A stretch of DNA of 64,000 bases from DASRIA01 sp963724065 (GCA_963724065.1 CAVRTB010000001.1:310001-374000), one strand, 5' to 3'. Counted from the first letter of the stretch, positions 10,074-19,641 are shown. Numbers and translations are program-made. Notes: generated by a model from the sequence alone, not told the origin.

Positions 10074-10583
10074 ATGGGAATGCGTGGGAGGTTCACGCTC
10101 GTCGTCGTGCCGCTCGTGCTCGTCGCTGGATGCATCGTGATGGCGGCTACCGCAACCGGTCGCAGCGGTGGCCAGGTGCGGCAATCGTCCTCGGTCGAGG
10201 AGTCGATCCGCGACTGCGCCAACCGGCATCGACAGGCGCGCGGGATGAGGCCGCTCGAGCAGGACACCACACTCGACCGCGCCGCGCGGCTGCACGCGCG
10301 CCGCATGCTCGCCCAGGGCTTCTTCGACCACCAGGGCCCTTCGGGCGACGGTCCCGTGGATCGCGTCAAGCGCTTCGCGAAGCGCAGGTACGTGATCGTC
10401 GGCGAGAACATCGCCGCCGGATACGAGTCCACCGCGGCCGCGTGCAAGGGCTGGATGAACAGCTCGGGCCACCGCGCCAACATCCTGCGCTCGAGCTTTA
10501 CGCGCGTCGGAGGCGGGTTCGCGTCCGGCAGCCGGCACCTCGGGCGGTACTACGTCCAGGTCTTCGCCGACGTGCCCGGCTGA
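10074..10583 (+). CDS. CAP (SCP/PR1-like) domain lipoprotein
   Basis: About 169 residues from ATG 10074 (ATG 10080 is equally possible). The N-terminus has a hydrophobic stretch ending in the lipobox-like LVAGC near residues 17-21, so the protein is probably lipid-anchored outside the membrane. The CAP fold covers ~50-169: a Cys, NRHRQARGMRPLEQD, AARLHARRM, FFDHQGPSG, VGENIAAGY and NSSGHRANIL, which are the standard motifs including the cavity His and Glu residues. Bacterial CAP proteins are mostly of unknown function. The frame is open further upstream, but that stretch is unlike protein. No Shine-Dalgarno sequence is evident. Confidence 0.82.
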   Translation: MGMRGRFTLVVVPLVLVAGCIVMAATATGRSGGQVRQSSSVEESIRDCANRHRQARGMRPLEQDTTLDRAARLHARRMLAQGFFDHQGPSGDGPVDRVKRFAKRRYVIVGENIAAGYESTAAACKGWMNSSGHRANILRSSFTRVGGGFASGSRHLGRYYVQVFADVPG

Positions 10584-10680
10584 CGCCGGGAAGAAAACAC
10601 CTCCGACGTCCGTCCAGTAGTCGAGCTCATGGCCCCGAGGCGGGGCTACGATGCCTTTGGCTACGCATGCAACGGCTCTC

Positions 10681-11625
10681 ATGCGGCAATGCGCGATCGT
10701 CCTGGTGACGACCGTCGCCGTCGCGCCGCAGGCGGCTCATGCTGCCCCGGTCGCGTCCTTTACGTTCTCGCCCGCGTCGCCGCTCACGGCTGAGCCGGTT
10801 ACCTTCACCTCGACCTCGAGCGGCGTCGTCGAGCCGCAGCGCTGGGGTCTCGACAACGACCGCGTCTGCGACGACACCGCGGGACCAAGCGCGCAGCGTT
10901 CCTTCGCGACGGCCGGCTCCTACAGGATCACGCTGTGCGTGACGGACGGGTCGGACCAGGGAACGCAGACGCGCACGGTCACCGTCCGCAACCGCCCGCC
11001 GGTCGCGGCGTTCACGTATGCGCCGGGCGCGCCGGTGAGTGGCGATCCGGTCGTGCTGACGTCGATCTCGGCGGACCCTGATGGGCCGATCGTGGCCCAC
11101 GCCTGGGACCTCGACCGCGATGGTGCCTACGACGACGGCCAGGCTTCGGTCGCGTCGATCACTTTCCCTGCCGCCGGGGACTACCAGGTCGGGCTGGTGG
11201 TCACCGATCGCGACGGCGCGGCGAGCGTGGCCGTCAAGGCGATCCACGTGGAGGCGCCGGCCGCCCAGTTCATCAACCCGTTTCCGGTGGTGAGGATGGT
11301 CGGCGCGATCGGGTCGCGCGGAACGCGGATCAGGGAGATCGTCGTGCGGGTCCCGCCCGCAGGCAGGGTGCGCATCCGCTGCCGTGGCGGCGGCTGCCCG
11401 CCCGTGGCGAAGCCCACGGGCGGCGCCCGGGTCTCCCGCACGCTGCATGTCCGGCGCTTTGCGCGGCGCACGCTGCGTCCGGGCGCGGTGGTGCAGGTGT
11501 GGGTGACGAAGACGGGGGCGATCGGCAAGTACACGCGCTTTCGCATCAGGGCGAGAAGGCCGCCCAGCCGGATCGACCGCTGCCTGATGCCGGGTGAGCA
11601 GCGGCCGGTGCGCTGCGACTCGTAG
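10681..11625 (+). CDS. Secreted protein with two PKD-like domains
   Basis: About 314 residues from ATG 10681. A signal peptide (MRQCAIVLV to AAHA) precedes two PKD-type Ig-like domains, at ~22-110 (PVASFTFSP...) and ~112-200 (PVAAFTYAPG...AHAWDLDRDG). A basic C-terminal region with four Cys residues (residues ~220-314, including CRGGGC) follows. It probably binds glycans or proteins at the surface. ATG 10651 in the same frame is less likely, because it lies inside a -10-like TACGAT (10647-10652) and would put the signal peptide ten residues in. The homologous PKD domain of the sugar dehydrogenase at 7279 suggests a shared surface function. Confidence 0.8.
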   Translation: MRQCAIVLVTTVAVAPQAAHAAPVASFTFSPASPLTAEPVTFTSTSSGVVEPQRWGLDNDRVCDDTAGPSAQRSFATAGSYRITLCVTDGSDQGTQTRTVTVRNRPPVAAFTYAPGAPVSGDPVVLTSISADPDGPIVAHAWDLDRDGAYDDGQASVASITFPAAGDYQVGLVVTDRDGAASVAVKAIHVEAPAAQFINPFPVVRMVGAIGSRGTRIREIVVRVPPAGRVRIRCRGGGCPPVAKPTGGARVSRTLHVRRFARRTLRPGAVVQVWVTKTGAIGKYTRFRIRARRPPSRIDRCLMPGEQRPVRCDS

Positions 11626-11628
11626 CAT
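11623..11628 (+). promoter_or_regulatory. -10-like hexamer for the DNA ligase gene
   Basis: TAGCAT is followed by six bases and then the GTG start at 11635. With no Shine-Dalgarno sequence, this spacing predicts a leaderless ligase mRNA. Confidence 0.5.
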
Positions 11629-11634
11629 CACCCC

Positions 11635-13143
11635 GTGCTGCTCACGGAGCTTGTCGCGGCCTCCGAGGCCGTCGGCGCGACGCGCTCGCGCCTGGAGAAG
11701 GTCGACCGCATCGCGGCGTCGCTGCGCCGGCTCGAGCCGGACGAGATCGAGGCGGGTGTCGCGTTTCTCTCCGGCGAGCTGCGTCAGCGCCAGATCGGGG
11801 TCGGGTGGGCGGCGCTGCGCGACCTTCCCGCGCCCGCCTCCGAGCCGACCCTGACAGTCGCCGAGGTGGACGCGGCGTTCGAGCGGATCGGCGCGCTCGC
11901 GGGGCCGGGGTCGCAGACCGCGCGGCGCGAGGCGATCGCCGCGTTGCTCACGCGCGCGACGGCGACCGAGGCGCCGTTCCTCCAGCGGCTCGTGGGAGGC
12001 GAGTTGCGACAGGGCGCGCTCGAGGGCGTGATGGTGCAGGCGCTCGCGCGTGCGGCGCGGGCCGAGCCGGCCGCGGTGCAGCGCGCATTCATGCTGCGCG
12101 GTGACCTGCGCCCGGTGGCCGCGGCCGCGCTGCGCGACGGGCCGCAGGCGCTCGCGCGGTTTCGCCTCGAGGTCGGCCGTCCCGTGCGGCCGATGCTGGC
12201 TCGGCCGGCGAAGGACGTTTCCGACGCGCTCGCGCGGCTCGGGACCGCAGCGATCGAATGGAAGCTCGACGGCGCCCGGGTCCAGGTCCATCGTCGTGAC
12301 GACGACGTGCGCGTCTACACGCGCAGCCTCGATGACGTGACCGAGCGCGTTCCCGAGGTCGTGGAGGCCGCGCGCGCTCTCCCGGCCCGCGCGGCGGTGC
12401 TCGACGGCGAGGCGCTCGCGCTGCGGGCCGACGCGCGCCCCGAGCCTTTCCAGGTCACGGGATCACGCTTTGCGCGCGAGCGCGCCGGCGACGTCCGGCT
12501 CAGCCTCTTCCTGTTCGACGTGCTGCACGTCGATGGGGAGGACGTGCTCGACCGCTCCGGCGAGGAGCGCGCCGCGCTGCTTGCCGACCTCGTGCCCGAA
12601 GGGCAACGCACGCCGCGCATTGTGGTGTCGGATACCGCGGCCGCGCAGGCCTTCCTCGACGAGGCGCTTGCGCGCGGCCACGAGGGGGTGATGCTGAAGG
12701 CGCTCGACCAGCCTTATGTGGCCGGCAGCCGCGGCAGCGGCTGGCTCAAGGTCAAGCCGGTGCACACGCTCGACCTCGTGGTCCTCGCCGCCGAGTGGGG
12801 CCACGGCCGGCGGCGCGGAAAGCTGAGCAATCTGCACCTCGGGGCGCGCGATGCGGCAGGCAACGGCTTCGTGATGCTCGGCAAGACCTTCAAGGGACTC
12901 ACCGACGCGATGCTCGAGTGGCAGACCGAGCGCCTGCTCGAGCTCGAGACCGCTCGCGAGGGCCACGTCGTGCATGTCCACCCAGAGCTCGTCGTCGAGG
13001 TCGCATTCGACGGCGTACAGACGAGCTCGCGCTATCCCGGCAGGGTCGCGCTGCGATTTGCGCGCGTGCTGCGCCATCGCCCCGACAAGTCCGCGGCCGA
13101 GGCGGACACGCTCGACGCGGTACTCGCGGTGCGCGACCGTTGA
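11635..13143 (+). CDS. lig: ATP-dependent DNA ligase
   Basis: A 502-residue ATP-dependent DNA ligase that seals nicks through enzyme-adenylate and DNA-adenylate intermediates. Residues 1-~170 form the DNA-binding domain. The nucleotidyltransferase core follows, with the adenylated Lys in EWKLDGARVQ near 207-216, VLDGEAL, FLFDVLHVDG and EGVMLKA. The Lys-rich motif V SGWLKVKP is near 366. The C-terminal OB domain (~380-500) contains HGRRRGKLSNLHLG and YPGRVALRFAR. The layout matches the actinobacterial LigB/LigC-like group, probably a repair ligase beside the usual NAD-dependent LigA. It ends five bases from the convergent gene at 13148. Confidence 0.94.
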   Translation: MLLTELVAASEAVGATRSRLEKVDRIAASLRRLEPDEIEAGVAFLSGELRQRQIGVGWAALRDLPAPASEPTLTVAEVDAAFERIGALAGPGSQTARREAIAALLTRATATEAPFLQRLVGGELRQGALEGVMVQALARAARAEPAAVQRAFMLRGDLRPVAAAALRDGPQALARFRLEVGRPVRPMLARPAKDVSDALARLGTAAIEWKLDGARVQVHRRDDDVRVYTRSLDDVTERVPEVVEAARALPARAAVLDGEALALRADARPEPFQVTGSRFARERAGDVRLSLFLFDVLHVDGEDVLDRSGEERAALLADLVPEGQRTPRIVVSDTAAAQAFLDEALARGHEGVMLKALDQPYVAGSRGSGWLKVKPVHTLDLVVLAAEWGHGRRRGKLSNLHLGARDAAGNGFVMLGKTFKGLTDAMLEWQTERLLELETAREGHVVHVHPELVVEVAFDGVQTSSRYPGRVALRFARVLRHRPDKSAAEADTLDAVLAVRDR

Positions 13144-13147
13144 CGGT

Positions 13148-13651
13148 CTACTCGAGGCCGAGGCGCTCCGTCAGCCAGGCTGTCTGCCGGTCGCGCTCCG
13201 CGTGGTAGGCCTCCACTCCCGAGATCTCCTCCGCGATCCGTGCCGCGACGAAGCCGAGCAGCGCAGGGCCCTCCCGGACCGACGGCTCGATTACCGCGTC
13301 CCAGTCACTGAGCGGGGGCGAGTGGCCAAGCGCGAGCTCGTGACCGCGGTCGGCGCACATCCGCGTGTAGGTGTCTCGCAGCTCGTCCCACGCCTCGATG
13401 CGCCTCAGGAGGCGCCCGCGGGGCGCGATCAACTTGGTCTGCTTCTCCCTGATGTCGCCTGCGAGCTCGACCTCGTACATCGCGCGGCCCACCCAGAGTG
13501 GGACATCTCCAAGCCGGCACGCATGAATGCCACTGCGACAGGGATCGACCGTGGCGTCGACCCATGCCCCCGGCCCGCCGTTCGGCAGCGGCCAGTCGAA
13601 CCCGGTGAAGACCCCGGTGCCATCACGACGTAAGAACTTGTAGGCCTTCAT
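13148..13651 (-). CDS. Uncharacterised protein in a sigma/anti-sigma operon
   Basis: 167 residues, cytoplasmic by composition (no signal peptide or membrane segment). The N-terminal half (residues 1-~75) is beta-rich, with KFLRRDGTGVFTGF, a CRSGIHACR segment and PLWVGRAMYEVEL. The C-terminal half is helical. I do not recognise a function. The ATG overlaps the anti-sigma stop as ATGA, so it is very likely translated with the sigma/anti-sigma pair and could be a further regulator or a target of that switch. The two Cys residues in CRSGIHAC could sense redox or bind metal, which is speculation. Confidence 0.8.
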   Translation of the reverse strand: MKAYKFLRRDGTGVFTGFDWPLPNGGPGAWVDATVDPCRSGIHACRLGDVPLWVGRAMYEVELAGDIREKQTKLIAPRGRLLRRIEAWDELRDTYTRMCADRGHELALGHSPPLSDWDAVIEPSVREGPALLGFVAARIAEEISGVEAYHAERDRQTAWLTERLGLE

Positions 13652-13905
13652 GACCGCTTCCATTCCCTGAACGCCGTGATCAGAGCGTCGCGCGTCTCGG
13701 GCGGTACGTCTTCCTCGCTGATCCGGCCGACCGATTCGACGGTGACCCGCATCTGGTCGACGTACCAGACGCATCCTTCACAGAAGTTCAAGTGCTGCTC
13801 GAAGAGCGACGTCTCGTCCGTGGGCAGCGCTGTCTCCAGGTAATCGGTGACCAGTTCGACGACCTCCCGGCAGGTGATGTGCTCGTGGGAACGATTGTCA
13901 GACAT
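13648..13905 (-). CDS. Zinc-finger anti-sigma factor (ZAS/zf-HC2 type)
   Basis: An 85-residue soluble protein with the ZAS signature: a first Cys in HITCREVVELVTDYLE, then HLNFCEGC (H-x3-C-x2-C) about residues 41-48, which binds zinc and clamps an ECF sigma factor. There is no membrane helix, so the signal is probably cytoplasmic, for example redox. The ATG overlaps the sigma stop by eight bases. The start at MSDNR was chosen because upstream in-frame sequence lies wholly within the sigma gene. Confidence 0.9.
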   Translation of the reverse strand: MSDNRSHEHITCREVVELVTDYLETALPTDETSLFEQHLNFCEGCVWYVDQMRVTVESVGRISEEDVPPETRDALITAFREWKRS

Positions 13906-14557
13906 CGGCGAAGTGCCTCTCCAGCGCTGCGCGGACGCGTGAGCGTGCGCGATGCAGCAGCACCCGCTGGTTGCCTTCCGAGACCTGGAGCGCGTCACAG
14001 ACCTCGTCGCTGCACCATCCCTGGATGTCGCGAAGCGTGATCACCTGCCGCTGGGCCGCGGGCAGGTCCTCGATCGCGCGCTTGATCACCGCGAGCGTCT
14101 CGCGCCCGGCGAGGGCCTCCTCGGGCAGCGTGCTCCAGTCCTGGGGATAGCCGGCCCAGTGGCCGGGGAACGCGCCGTCGGGCCCCCGGAAGCGCTCGGG
14201 CTCCACGGCCGCTTCCTCTCCCTCGTGTGTGAGCGAGGAGAAGGGAACGCTGCGCGCCTCGCGGCCACCGCGCGTCATCGCCGTGTTGGCGAGGATCCTC
14301 AGCAGCCACGTCTTCAGCGACGAGCGCCCCTCGAACCGGTCGAGGCCCTTCAGCACGCCGATCCAGGCGTCCTGCACGACCTCCTCCGCGATCGCGCGGG
14401 TCTTCACGTAGCTGCGCGCGACGCCCAGCATGGTGCCGTGATACATCCGCACGAGCTCCTCGAAGGCGCGCTCGTCGCCCGCGCGCAGGCGCGCGAGAAG
14501 CTCGGCCTCTGAGGCCGAGGGCGCGGCGACGGGGGCTTGGGCTTGGGCGTGGGCCAC
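13898..14557 (-). CDS. ECF-family RNA polymerase sigma factor
   Basis: A 219-residue extracytoplasmic-function sigma factor. Region 2 covers ~20-90 (ELLARLRAGDERAFEELVRM, EEVVQDAWIGVLKGLDRFEG, LKTWLLRIL). Region 4 covers ~150-215 (LPAAQRQVITLRDIQGWCSD, then VSEGNQRVLLHRARSRVR). An unusually long linker (~95-148) separates them. It heads a three-gene leftward operon with its zinc anti-sigma factor and an unknown protein, the usual arrangement for a stress-switch locus that also transcribes itself. No matching -35/-10 pair was identified upstream. Confidence 0.94.
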   Translation of the reverse strand: MAHAQAQAPVAAPSASEAELLARLRAGDERAFEELVRMYHGTMLGVARSYVKTRAIAEEVVQDAWIGVLKGLDRFEGRSSLKTWLLRILANTAMTRGGREARSVPFSSLTHEGEEAAVEPERFRGPDGAFPGHWAGYPQDWSTLPEEALAGRETLAVIKRAIEDLPAAQRQVITLRDIQGWCSDEVCDALQVSEGNQRVLLHRARSRVRAALERHFADV

Positions 14558-14575
14558 GACTCCGGGGCATCGAAC

Positions 14576-14761
14576 CTATCCGCGGCGCGGTGCGCTGTCC
14601 AGTCTCCCGGCTTCGGCGAGCCGGGCGTGCAGCCGCTCCCGCAACTCCTCAGGCGTGTAGGGCTCGTGCGCCCGGCGCTTGCGGGCGACGACCACGCCGG
14701 TGGCGGCGACCCCGGCCAGGCCGGCGAGGCCGATCAGCTTCCAGGGCATGCGGATTGGCAT
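14576..14761 (-). CDS. Small single-pass membrane protein
   Basis: 61 residues. One hydrophobic segment (LIGLAGLAGVAATGVVV, residues ~9-25) is followed by a basic stop-transfer RKRR and a charged helix (YTPEELRERLHARLAEA). Function is unknown. It lies just upstream of the ECF sigma gene on the same strand, 18 bases away. A -10-like TAACCT (minus strand, 14776-14771) sits nine bases before the ATG, which supports a real, probably leaderless gene. A second in-frame ATG four codons later is an alternative start. Confidence 0.62.
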   Translation of the reverse strand: MPIRMPWKLIGLAGLAGVAATGVVVARKRRAHEPYTPEELRERLHARLAEAGRLDSAPRRG

Positions 14762-14770
14762 CGCGTGCGT

Positions 14771-14776
14771 AGGTTA
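14771..14776 (-). promoter_or_regulatory. -10-like hexamer for the small membrane protein
   Basis: On the minus strand TAACCT is followed by nine bases and the ATG at 14761, the same arrangement as at 7264-7279. Confidence 0.45.
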
Positions 14777-14820
14777 CGGCCCGCCACCTCGCGCGATCGC
14801 CTTCTCGGCCTCGGAGTCCA

Positions 14821-14826
14821 TAGGTT
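14821..14826 (+). promoter_or_regulatory. -10-like hexamer for the permuted NlpC/P60-like gene
   Basis: TAGGTT is directly followed by ATG 14827, and six bases later by an in-frame GTG at 14833. The usual TSS distance favours GTG 14833 as a leaderless start. Confidence 0.45.
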
Positions 14827-14832
14827 ATGGCC

Positions 14833-15450
14833 GTGAGCGACCCGGCCTTGCCACTCGACGACGCGCTCGCAACGGCCTCGACGGGTGACATCTGGCTCTT
14901 TCGCGGCAGGTCGATCGCCGACCGCGCGATCCGCGCGGTCACCAACGCGCCGGTCAACCACGTCGGGATGGTGGTCGCGCTCGACGACCTGCCCCCGCTG
15001 CTGTGGCACGCCGAGCTCGGCCGCTCGCTCCCGGACGTGTGGACCGGCGAGCGCCGGCGCGGCGTGCAGCTCCACCTACTCGGAGAGGCCGTCACGACCT
15101 GGAATGAGCGTTACGGCCAAAGGGCATGGGTGCGGCCCCTCGAGGGGACGATCGAGCGCCGCCACGAGGACCGCTTGATGGAGATGATCGACCGCTTCGA
15201 CGGGCGGCCGTTCCCGACGAGCCTCGGCCTTGCGAGGCGATGGCTCAACGGGCGCGTGCGGCGCTCCTCGTCGCTGGAGACGGTTTATTGCGCGGAGCTG
15301 GTCGCCACCACGTACCAGCACATGGGCCTGCTGCCCGCCGAGCGCCCGGCGAGCTGGTACGACCCGGGCCGCTTCTGGAGCGGCGACCGGATCGAGCTCG
15401 TGGCGCCGTTCGCCCTGGGAGACGAGGTCGCGGTGCGCTGGTTACCCTGA
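14833..15450 (+). CDS. Permuted NlpC/P60-like (papain-fold) protein
   Basis: About 205 residues. The fold resembles circularly permuted NlpC/P60 (YiiX-like, DUF830) proteins: GDIWLFRGRS at the start, a His in NHVGMVVAL near residue 44, a polar residue in LWHAELG, and the Cys in VYCAELVATTY near 155. In this group the Cys and His form a thiol active site that acts on lipids or peptides. There is no signal peptide, so it would be cytoplasmic or peripherally membrane-bound. GTG 14833 is preferred over ATG 14827 because the latter abuts a -10-like hexamer. The substrate is unknown. Confidence 0.75.
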   Translation: MSDPALPLDDALATASTGDIWLFRGRSIADRAIRAVTNAPVNHVGMVVALDDLPPLLWHAELGRSLPDVWTGERRRGVQLHLLGEAVTTWNERYGQRAWVRPLEGTIERRHEDRLMEMIDRFDGRPFPTSLGLARRWLNGRVRRSSSLETVYCAELVATTYQHMGLLPAERPASWYDPGRFWSGDRIELVAPFALGDEVAVRWLP

Positions 15451-15473
15451 CGGTTCCACCACTGGAGGGAGCG

Positions 15474-16307
15474 ATGCCTGCACAACAGACCCAGCAACGC
15501 AAGGCCGAGGCGTTCCGTGCGCTCCACGAAGGCGACGCCTTCGTCATCCCGAATCCGTGGGACGCGGGCTCGGCAAGGGTCTTGGCGGCGCTTGGCTTCA
15601 AGGCGCTCGCGACCACGAGCGCCGGGTTTGCATTCACACTGGGCCGGCTCGACGGCGACGTGACGCTTGACGAGGTGATCGAGCACACGGGCGTACTCGC
15701 GCGCGCGACCGACCTGCCCGTCTCTGTGGACATGGAAAACGGGTACGGGGCGGACCCCGCGGATGCTGCGCTTGCCGTCACGCGGGCCGCGGAGGCCGGC
15801 GCGGTCGGCGGCTCGATCGAGGACTACGACCCCGATGGCAGGATCTACGACATCGAGCATGCGACCGAGCGCGTGGCCGCCGCGGCGGAGGCCGCCGCCG
15901 GCACAGGCTTCGCGTTCACACTCACGGCGCGCGCGGAAAACTACTTCCGCGGCAACCCGGACCTCGACGACACGATCGCGCGGCTGCAGTCCTACGAACG
16001 CGCGGGCGCCGACGTGCTGTACGCGCCGTGGCTGCGCAGCGTGGACGAGATCCGCGCCGTCAATGATGTCGTCTCGAAGCCGATCAACGTGCTCGCCCGG
16101 CCAGGCATGACGATGCGCGAGATCGCGGCGGCGGGCGGCCGCCGCATCAGCGTCGGCAGCCAGCTGACGTGGGTGGCCGTGGACGCGATGGCGAAGGCCG
16201 CGCAGCAGATGCGCGACGCGGGTGACTTCGCGGCGCTCGAGGTGCGGCCCCCGATCAAGGAGTGGCTGGGCGGCCCGGCTCCTACAACCCCAGCTGCTTC
16301 CCGATGA
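15474..16307 (+). CDS. Isocitrate lyase/PEP mutase superfamily enzyme
   Basis: A 277-residue (beta/alpha)8 enzyme of the ICL/PEPM superfamily, which makes or breaks C-C or P-C bonds next to a carboxylate with Mg2+. Landmarks are FVIPNPWDAGSARVL near residues 23-37, a metal-binding region VSVDMENGYG near 83-92, GGSIED near 113-118, and TARAENYF near 150. It lacks the KKCGH loop of true isocitrate lyases, so it belongs to the oxaloacetate decarboxylase/2-methylisocitrate lyase-like branch with uncertain substrate. GGAGGGA precedes ATG 15474. Its 3' end overlaps the convergent acyl-CoA dehydrogenase by 26 bases. Confidence 0.88.
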   Translation: MPAQQTQQRKAEAFRALHEGDAFVIPNPWDAGSARVLAALGFKALATTSAGFAFTLGRLDGDVTLDEVIEHTGVLARATDLPVSVDMENGYGADPADAALAVTRAAEAGAVGGSIEDYDPDGRIYDIEHATERVAAAAEAAAGTGFAFTLTARAENYFRGNPDLDDTIARLQSYERAGADVLYAPWLRSVDEIRAVNDVVSKPINVLARPGMTMREIAAAGGRRISVGSQLTWVAVDAMAKAAQQMRDAGDFAALEVRPPIKEWLGGPAPTTPAASR

Positions 16308-17433
16308 TCTCCTTCATGATCTCGTCGGTGCCGCCGCCGATCGGGCCCAGGCGCGCGTCGCGCAGCGCGCGCTCGACGTCGTACTCGCGCATGTAGCCGT
16401 AGCCCCCGTGGATCTGCACGGCCTCGTCGGCGACCTCGACGGCGGCGCGGCAGGCGAGCAGCTTCGCCATCGAGACTTCCTTCAGCGCGTCCTGGCCCGA
16501 CACGAACAGGCGTAGGCCCTGGTAGGTGAGGTCGCGGCTGGCCTGGATCTTCACGGCCATCTCGGCGAGCTTGTGGCGGATCGCCTGGAAGCGGCCGATC
16601 GAGCGGCCGAACGCCTCGCGCTCGAGCGCATACTCGAGCGTGCGCTCGAAGGTGGCCTGCATCCCGCCGACCGCCCCGAGCGCCATCGCGAGGCGCTCCC
16701 ACTGGAAGTTGGCCATGATCAGGTAGAAGCCCTTGTTCTCCTCGCCGAGCAGGTTCTCCGCGGGGACGCGCACGTCCGAGAAGGACAGCTCGGCGGTGTC
16801 CGAGGCGTGCCAGCCGAGCTTTTCCAGCTTGCGCGAGACGTCGAAGCCGGGCATCCCCTTCTCGAGCACCAGGAACGAGATCCCGTGGTGGCCGCCCTCC
16901 TGCGTGGTCTTGACCGCGGTCACGTACATGTCAGCGCGCACGCCGTTCGTGATGAACGTCTTGGACCCGTTCACGACGTATTCGCCGTTCTCGCGGCGCG
17001 CGAACGTCTTCATGCTCGCGACATCGGAGCCGCCGCCGGGCTCGGTGATCGCGAGTGCGCCGATCCGCTCACCCTTGAGCGCCGGGACGAGCCAGCGCTG
17101 CTTCTGTTCCTCCGTGCCGAACTTGAGGATCGGCGGCATCGCGATCCCGGTGTGGGCCCCGATGCCCGCTGCGACTCCGCCGGAGCCGCAGCGCGCCATC
17201 TCCTCGGCGAACACGGCGCCGTGCACCGTGTCGCCGCCCTGCCCGCCGTACTGCTCGGGATACGAGATCCCGAGAAAGCCGAGCTCGCCCATGCGCGTGA
17301 ACAGCGAGAGGGGGAACTCGCGGGCCTCCTCCCACGCGGGCGCGTGCGGGCGGATCTCCTTCTCGACGAACGAGCGCAGCGACTCGCGCAGCGCCTCGTG
17401 CTCCTCGGTGAAGGGAGGGGTCAGCCCGCTCAC
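16282..17433 (-). CDS. Acyl-CoA dehydrogenase (isovaleryl/long-chain type)
   Basis: A 383-residue FAD acyl-CoA dehydrogenase introducing an alpha,beta double bond. It has the usual helical-beta-helical layout: ITEPGGGSDVASM near residues 128-140, NGSKTFITNG, LGWHASDTAELSF, and QIHGGYGYM near 345. The catalytic Glu of medium-chain enzymes (YEGT) is replaced by GGGT, but a Glu is present in FQWERLA near 245, the helix-G position used by isovaleryl- and long-chain acyl-CoA dehydrogenases. The GTG start overlaps the SnoaL-like stop as GTGA. It is the last gene of the leftward arm. Confidence 0.93.
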   Translation of the reverse strand: MSGLTPPFTEEHEALRESLRSFVEKEIRPHAPAWEEAREFPLSLFTRMGELGFLGISYPEQYGGQGGDTVHGAVFAEEMARCGSGGVAAGIGAHTGIAMPPILKFGTEEQKQRWLVPALKGERIGALAITEPGGGSDVASMKTFARRENGEYVVNGSKTFITNGVRADMYVTAVKTTQEGGHHGISFLVLEKGMPGFDVSRKLEKLGWHASDTAELSFSDVRVPAENLLGEENKGFYLIMANFQWERLAMALGAVGGMQATFERTLEYALEREAFGRSIGRFQAIRHKLAEMAVKIQASRDLTYQGLRLFVSGQDALKEVSMAKLLACRAAVEVADEAVQIHGGYGYMREYDVERALRDARLGPIGGGTDEIMKEIIGKQLGL

Positions 17434-17918
17434 GCCCGCGCCCGGTCCTCCGCATCCGGCCCGGCGCCGTCGCGCTCGCGCACCTCGTCCCACTGCTCCA
17501 GGGTGGTGTGGCCGCGCCCGGCGTGGTCGAACCCCAGCAGGTCGCCCCTGCGGTTCTTCGCGTCGGAGTGGTGGTACGCGCGCACCTCCGCGATCAGCCC
17601 GTCGCGCACGACGAACCACTCGGTGCCCCGGTCGATGCGCTGCTCGTTGCCGCGGCGCGGGTCGCGCCACAGCATCGTCCACTCGATCACGACCTCGTCG
17701 CCCGACTCGATCCCGTGCTCGAGGTGCCAGCTCGCGTCGAGGTGCTTGACGCCCTGCTCGGTGATCTCCCCGATCTCGCGCGCGCTCTCGTGCGGGCCGA
17801 GGCGGGTGTAGAAGTGATTCGCGTCAGGCCGGAAATGGCGCGCGACCTTCTCGACGTCGCCGGTGTTGAGGTCGCGGTAGTAGGCGCGCACGCGCTCGAG
17901 CGGCGTGAACTCGGTCAT
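17430..17918 (-). CDS. SnoaL/NTF2-like protein
   Basis: A 162-residue cone-shaped alpha+beta barrel of the SnoaL/NTF2 type: PLERVRAYYRDLNTGDVEKV, HLEHGIESGDEVVIEWTM and GTEWFVVRDGLIAEVRAYH are the characteristic helix and strands. Such proteins include isomerases, hydratases and pure binding proteins, so no reaction can be assigned. Conserved polar residues (His in NHFYTRL, Asp/Arg in DRGTEW) line the likely pocket. It is translationally coupled on both sides (ATGA with the GNAT gene, GTGA with the dehydrogenase), which ties it to the acyl-CoA pathway, perhaps handling an enoyl or hydroxy intermediate. Confidence 0.85.
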   Translation of the reverse strand: MTEFTPLERVRAYYRDLNTGDVEKVARHFRPDANHFYTRLGPHESAREIGEITEQGVKHLDASWHLEHGIESGDEVVIEWTMLWRDPRRGNEQRIDRGTEWFVVRDGLIAEVRAYHHSDAKNRRGDLLGFDHAGRGHTTLEQWDEVRERDGAGPDAEDRARA

Positions 17919-18378
17919 CGCGGGTCCTTGGGGGGTTCCGGCGTCGGCGGCGGCGCTTCGCCGAGGTAGCGGCCGAAGTGGAAGCTCGTCACGCGGTACT
18001 GCTCGCGGAAGTAGAAGCGATGCGCGTCGCCGCGGTGCACGCCCGAGTCGAGCTGGATCGAGCCGCAACCCTGATCGCGGGCCCGCCGCACGAGGTAGTC
18101 GTTCAGCTCGCGCCCGTAGCCGTGGGAGCGCCACCGCTCGGCCGTCACGAGGTCGTCGACGTAGAGGTGCTTCCCGCTGATCAGGTTGGTCGTGATGCGA
18201 TAGCCGGCGGCCGCCCGCGGCTCGTCGCCGTCGAACACCGCAACCACGCGATACCCCTCCGGCTGCGCCTCGCCGTAGAGCCGCTCGAACTCCTCGAGCG
18301 AGAGATGCGCGCGCAGCTCCCGCATCACCTCGAAGACGGCCGGCAGGCGGGGGTCGTCGAGGCCGACCTCGACGACGC

Positions 18379-18382
<4 letters not shown>
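17915..18382 (-). CDS. GNAT-family N-acetyltransferase
   Basis: 155 residues with a GNAT fold. The acetyl-CoA-binding part lies around DDLVTAERWRSHGYGRELND (residues ~75-95), an R-x-x-G-x-G-like pattern, followed by GCGSIQLDSGVHRGDAHRFY, typical of the last helix-strand pair. The probable TTG start overlaps the upstream dehydrogenase stop as TTGA. That coupling is the reason for choosing it; no ATG or GTG occurs near the domain start. It sits between two acyl-CoA dehydrogenase genes. The acceptor is unknown and could be a small amine or a protein in the same pathway. Confidence 0.85.
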
Positions 18383-19566
<1,184 letters not shown>

Positions 19567-19592
19567 CTGTGAAAACCTCCGGGCTTGGGCGC

Positions 19593-19621
19593 TTGACAGA
19601 CGCTGTCCGCAAAGCTACAAG
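19593..19621 (+). promoter_or_regulatory. Probable promoter of the rightward acyl-CoA operon
   Basis: TTGACA at 19593-19598 is a consensus -35 box. After 17 bases, TACAAG at 19616-19621 matches the -10 consensus at four of six positions. Transcription would start about 19628 and give a ~50-base leader containing the palindrome at 19642-19657. Confidence 0.55.
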
Positions 19622-19641
19622 ACAGCCAGGCCAAAGTAAAC

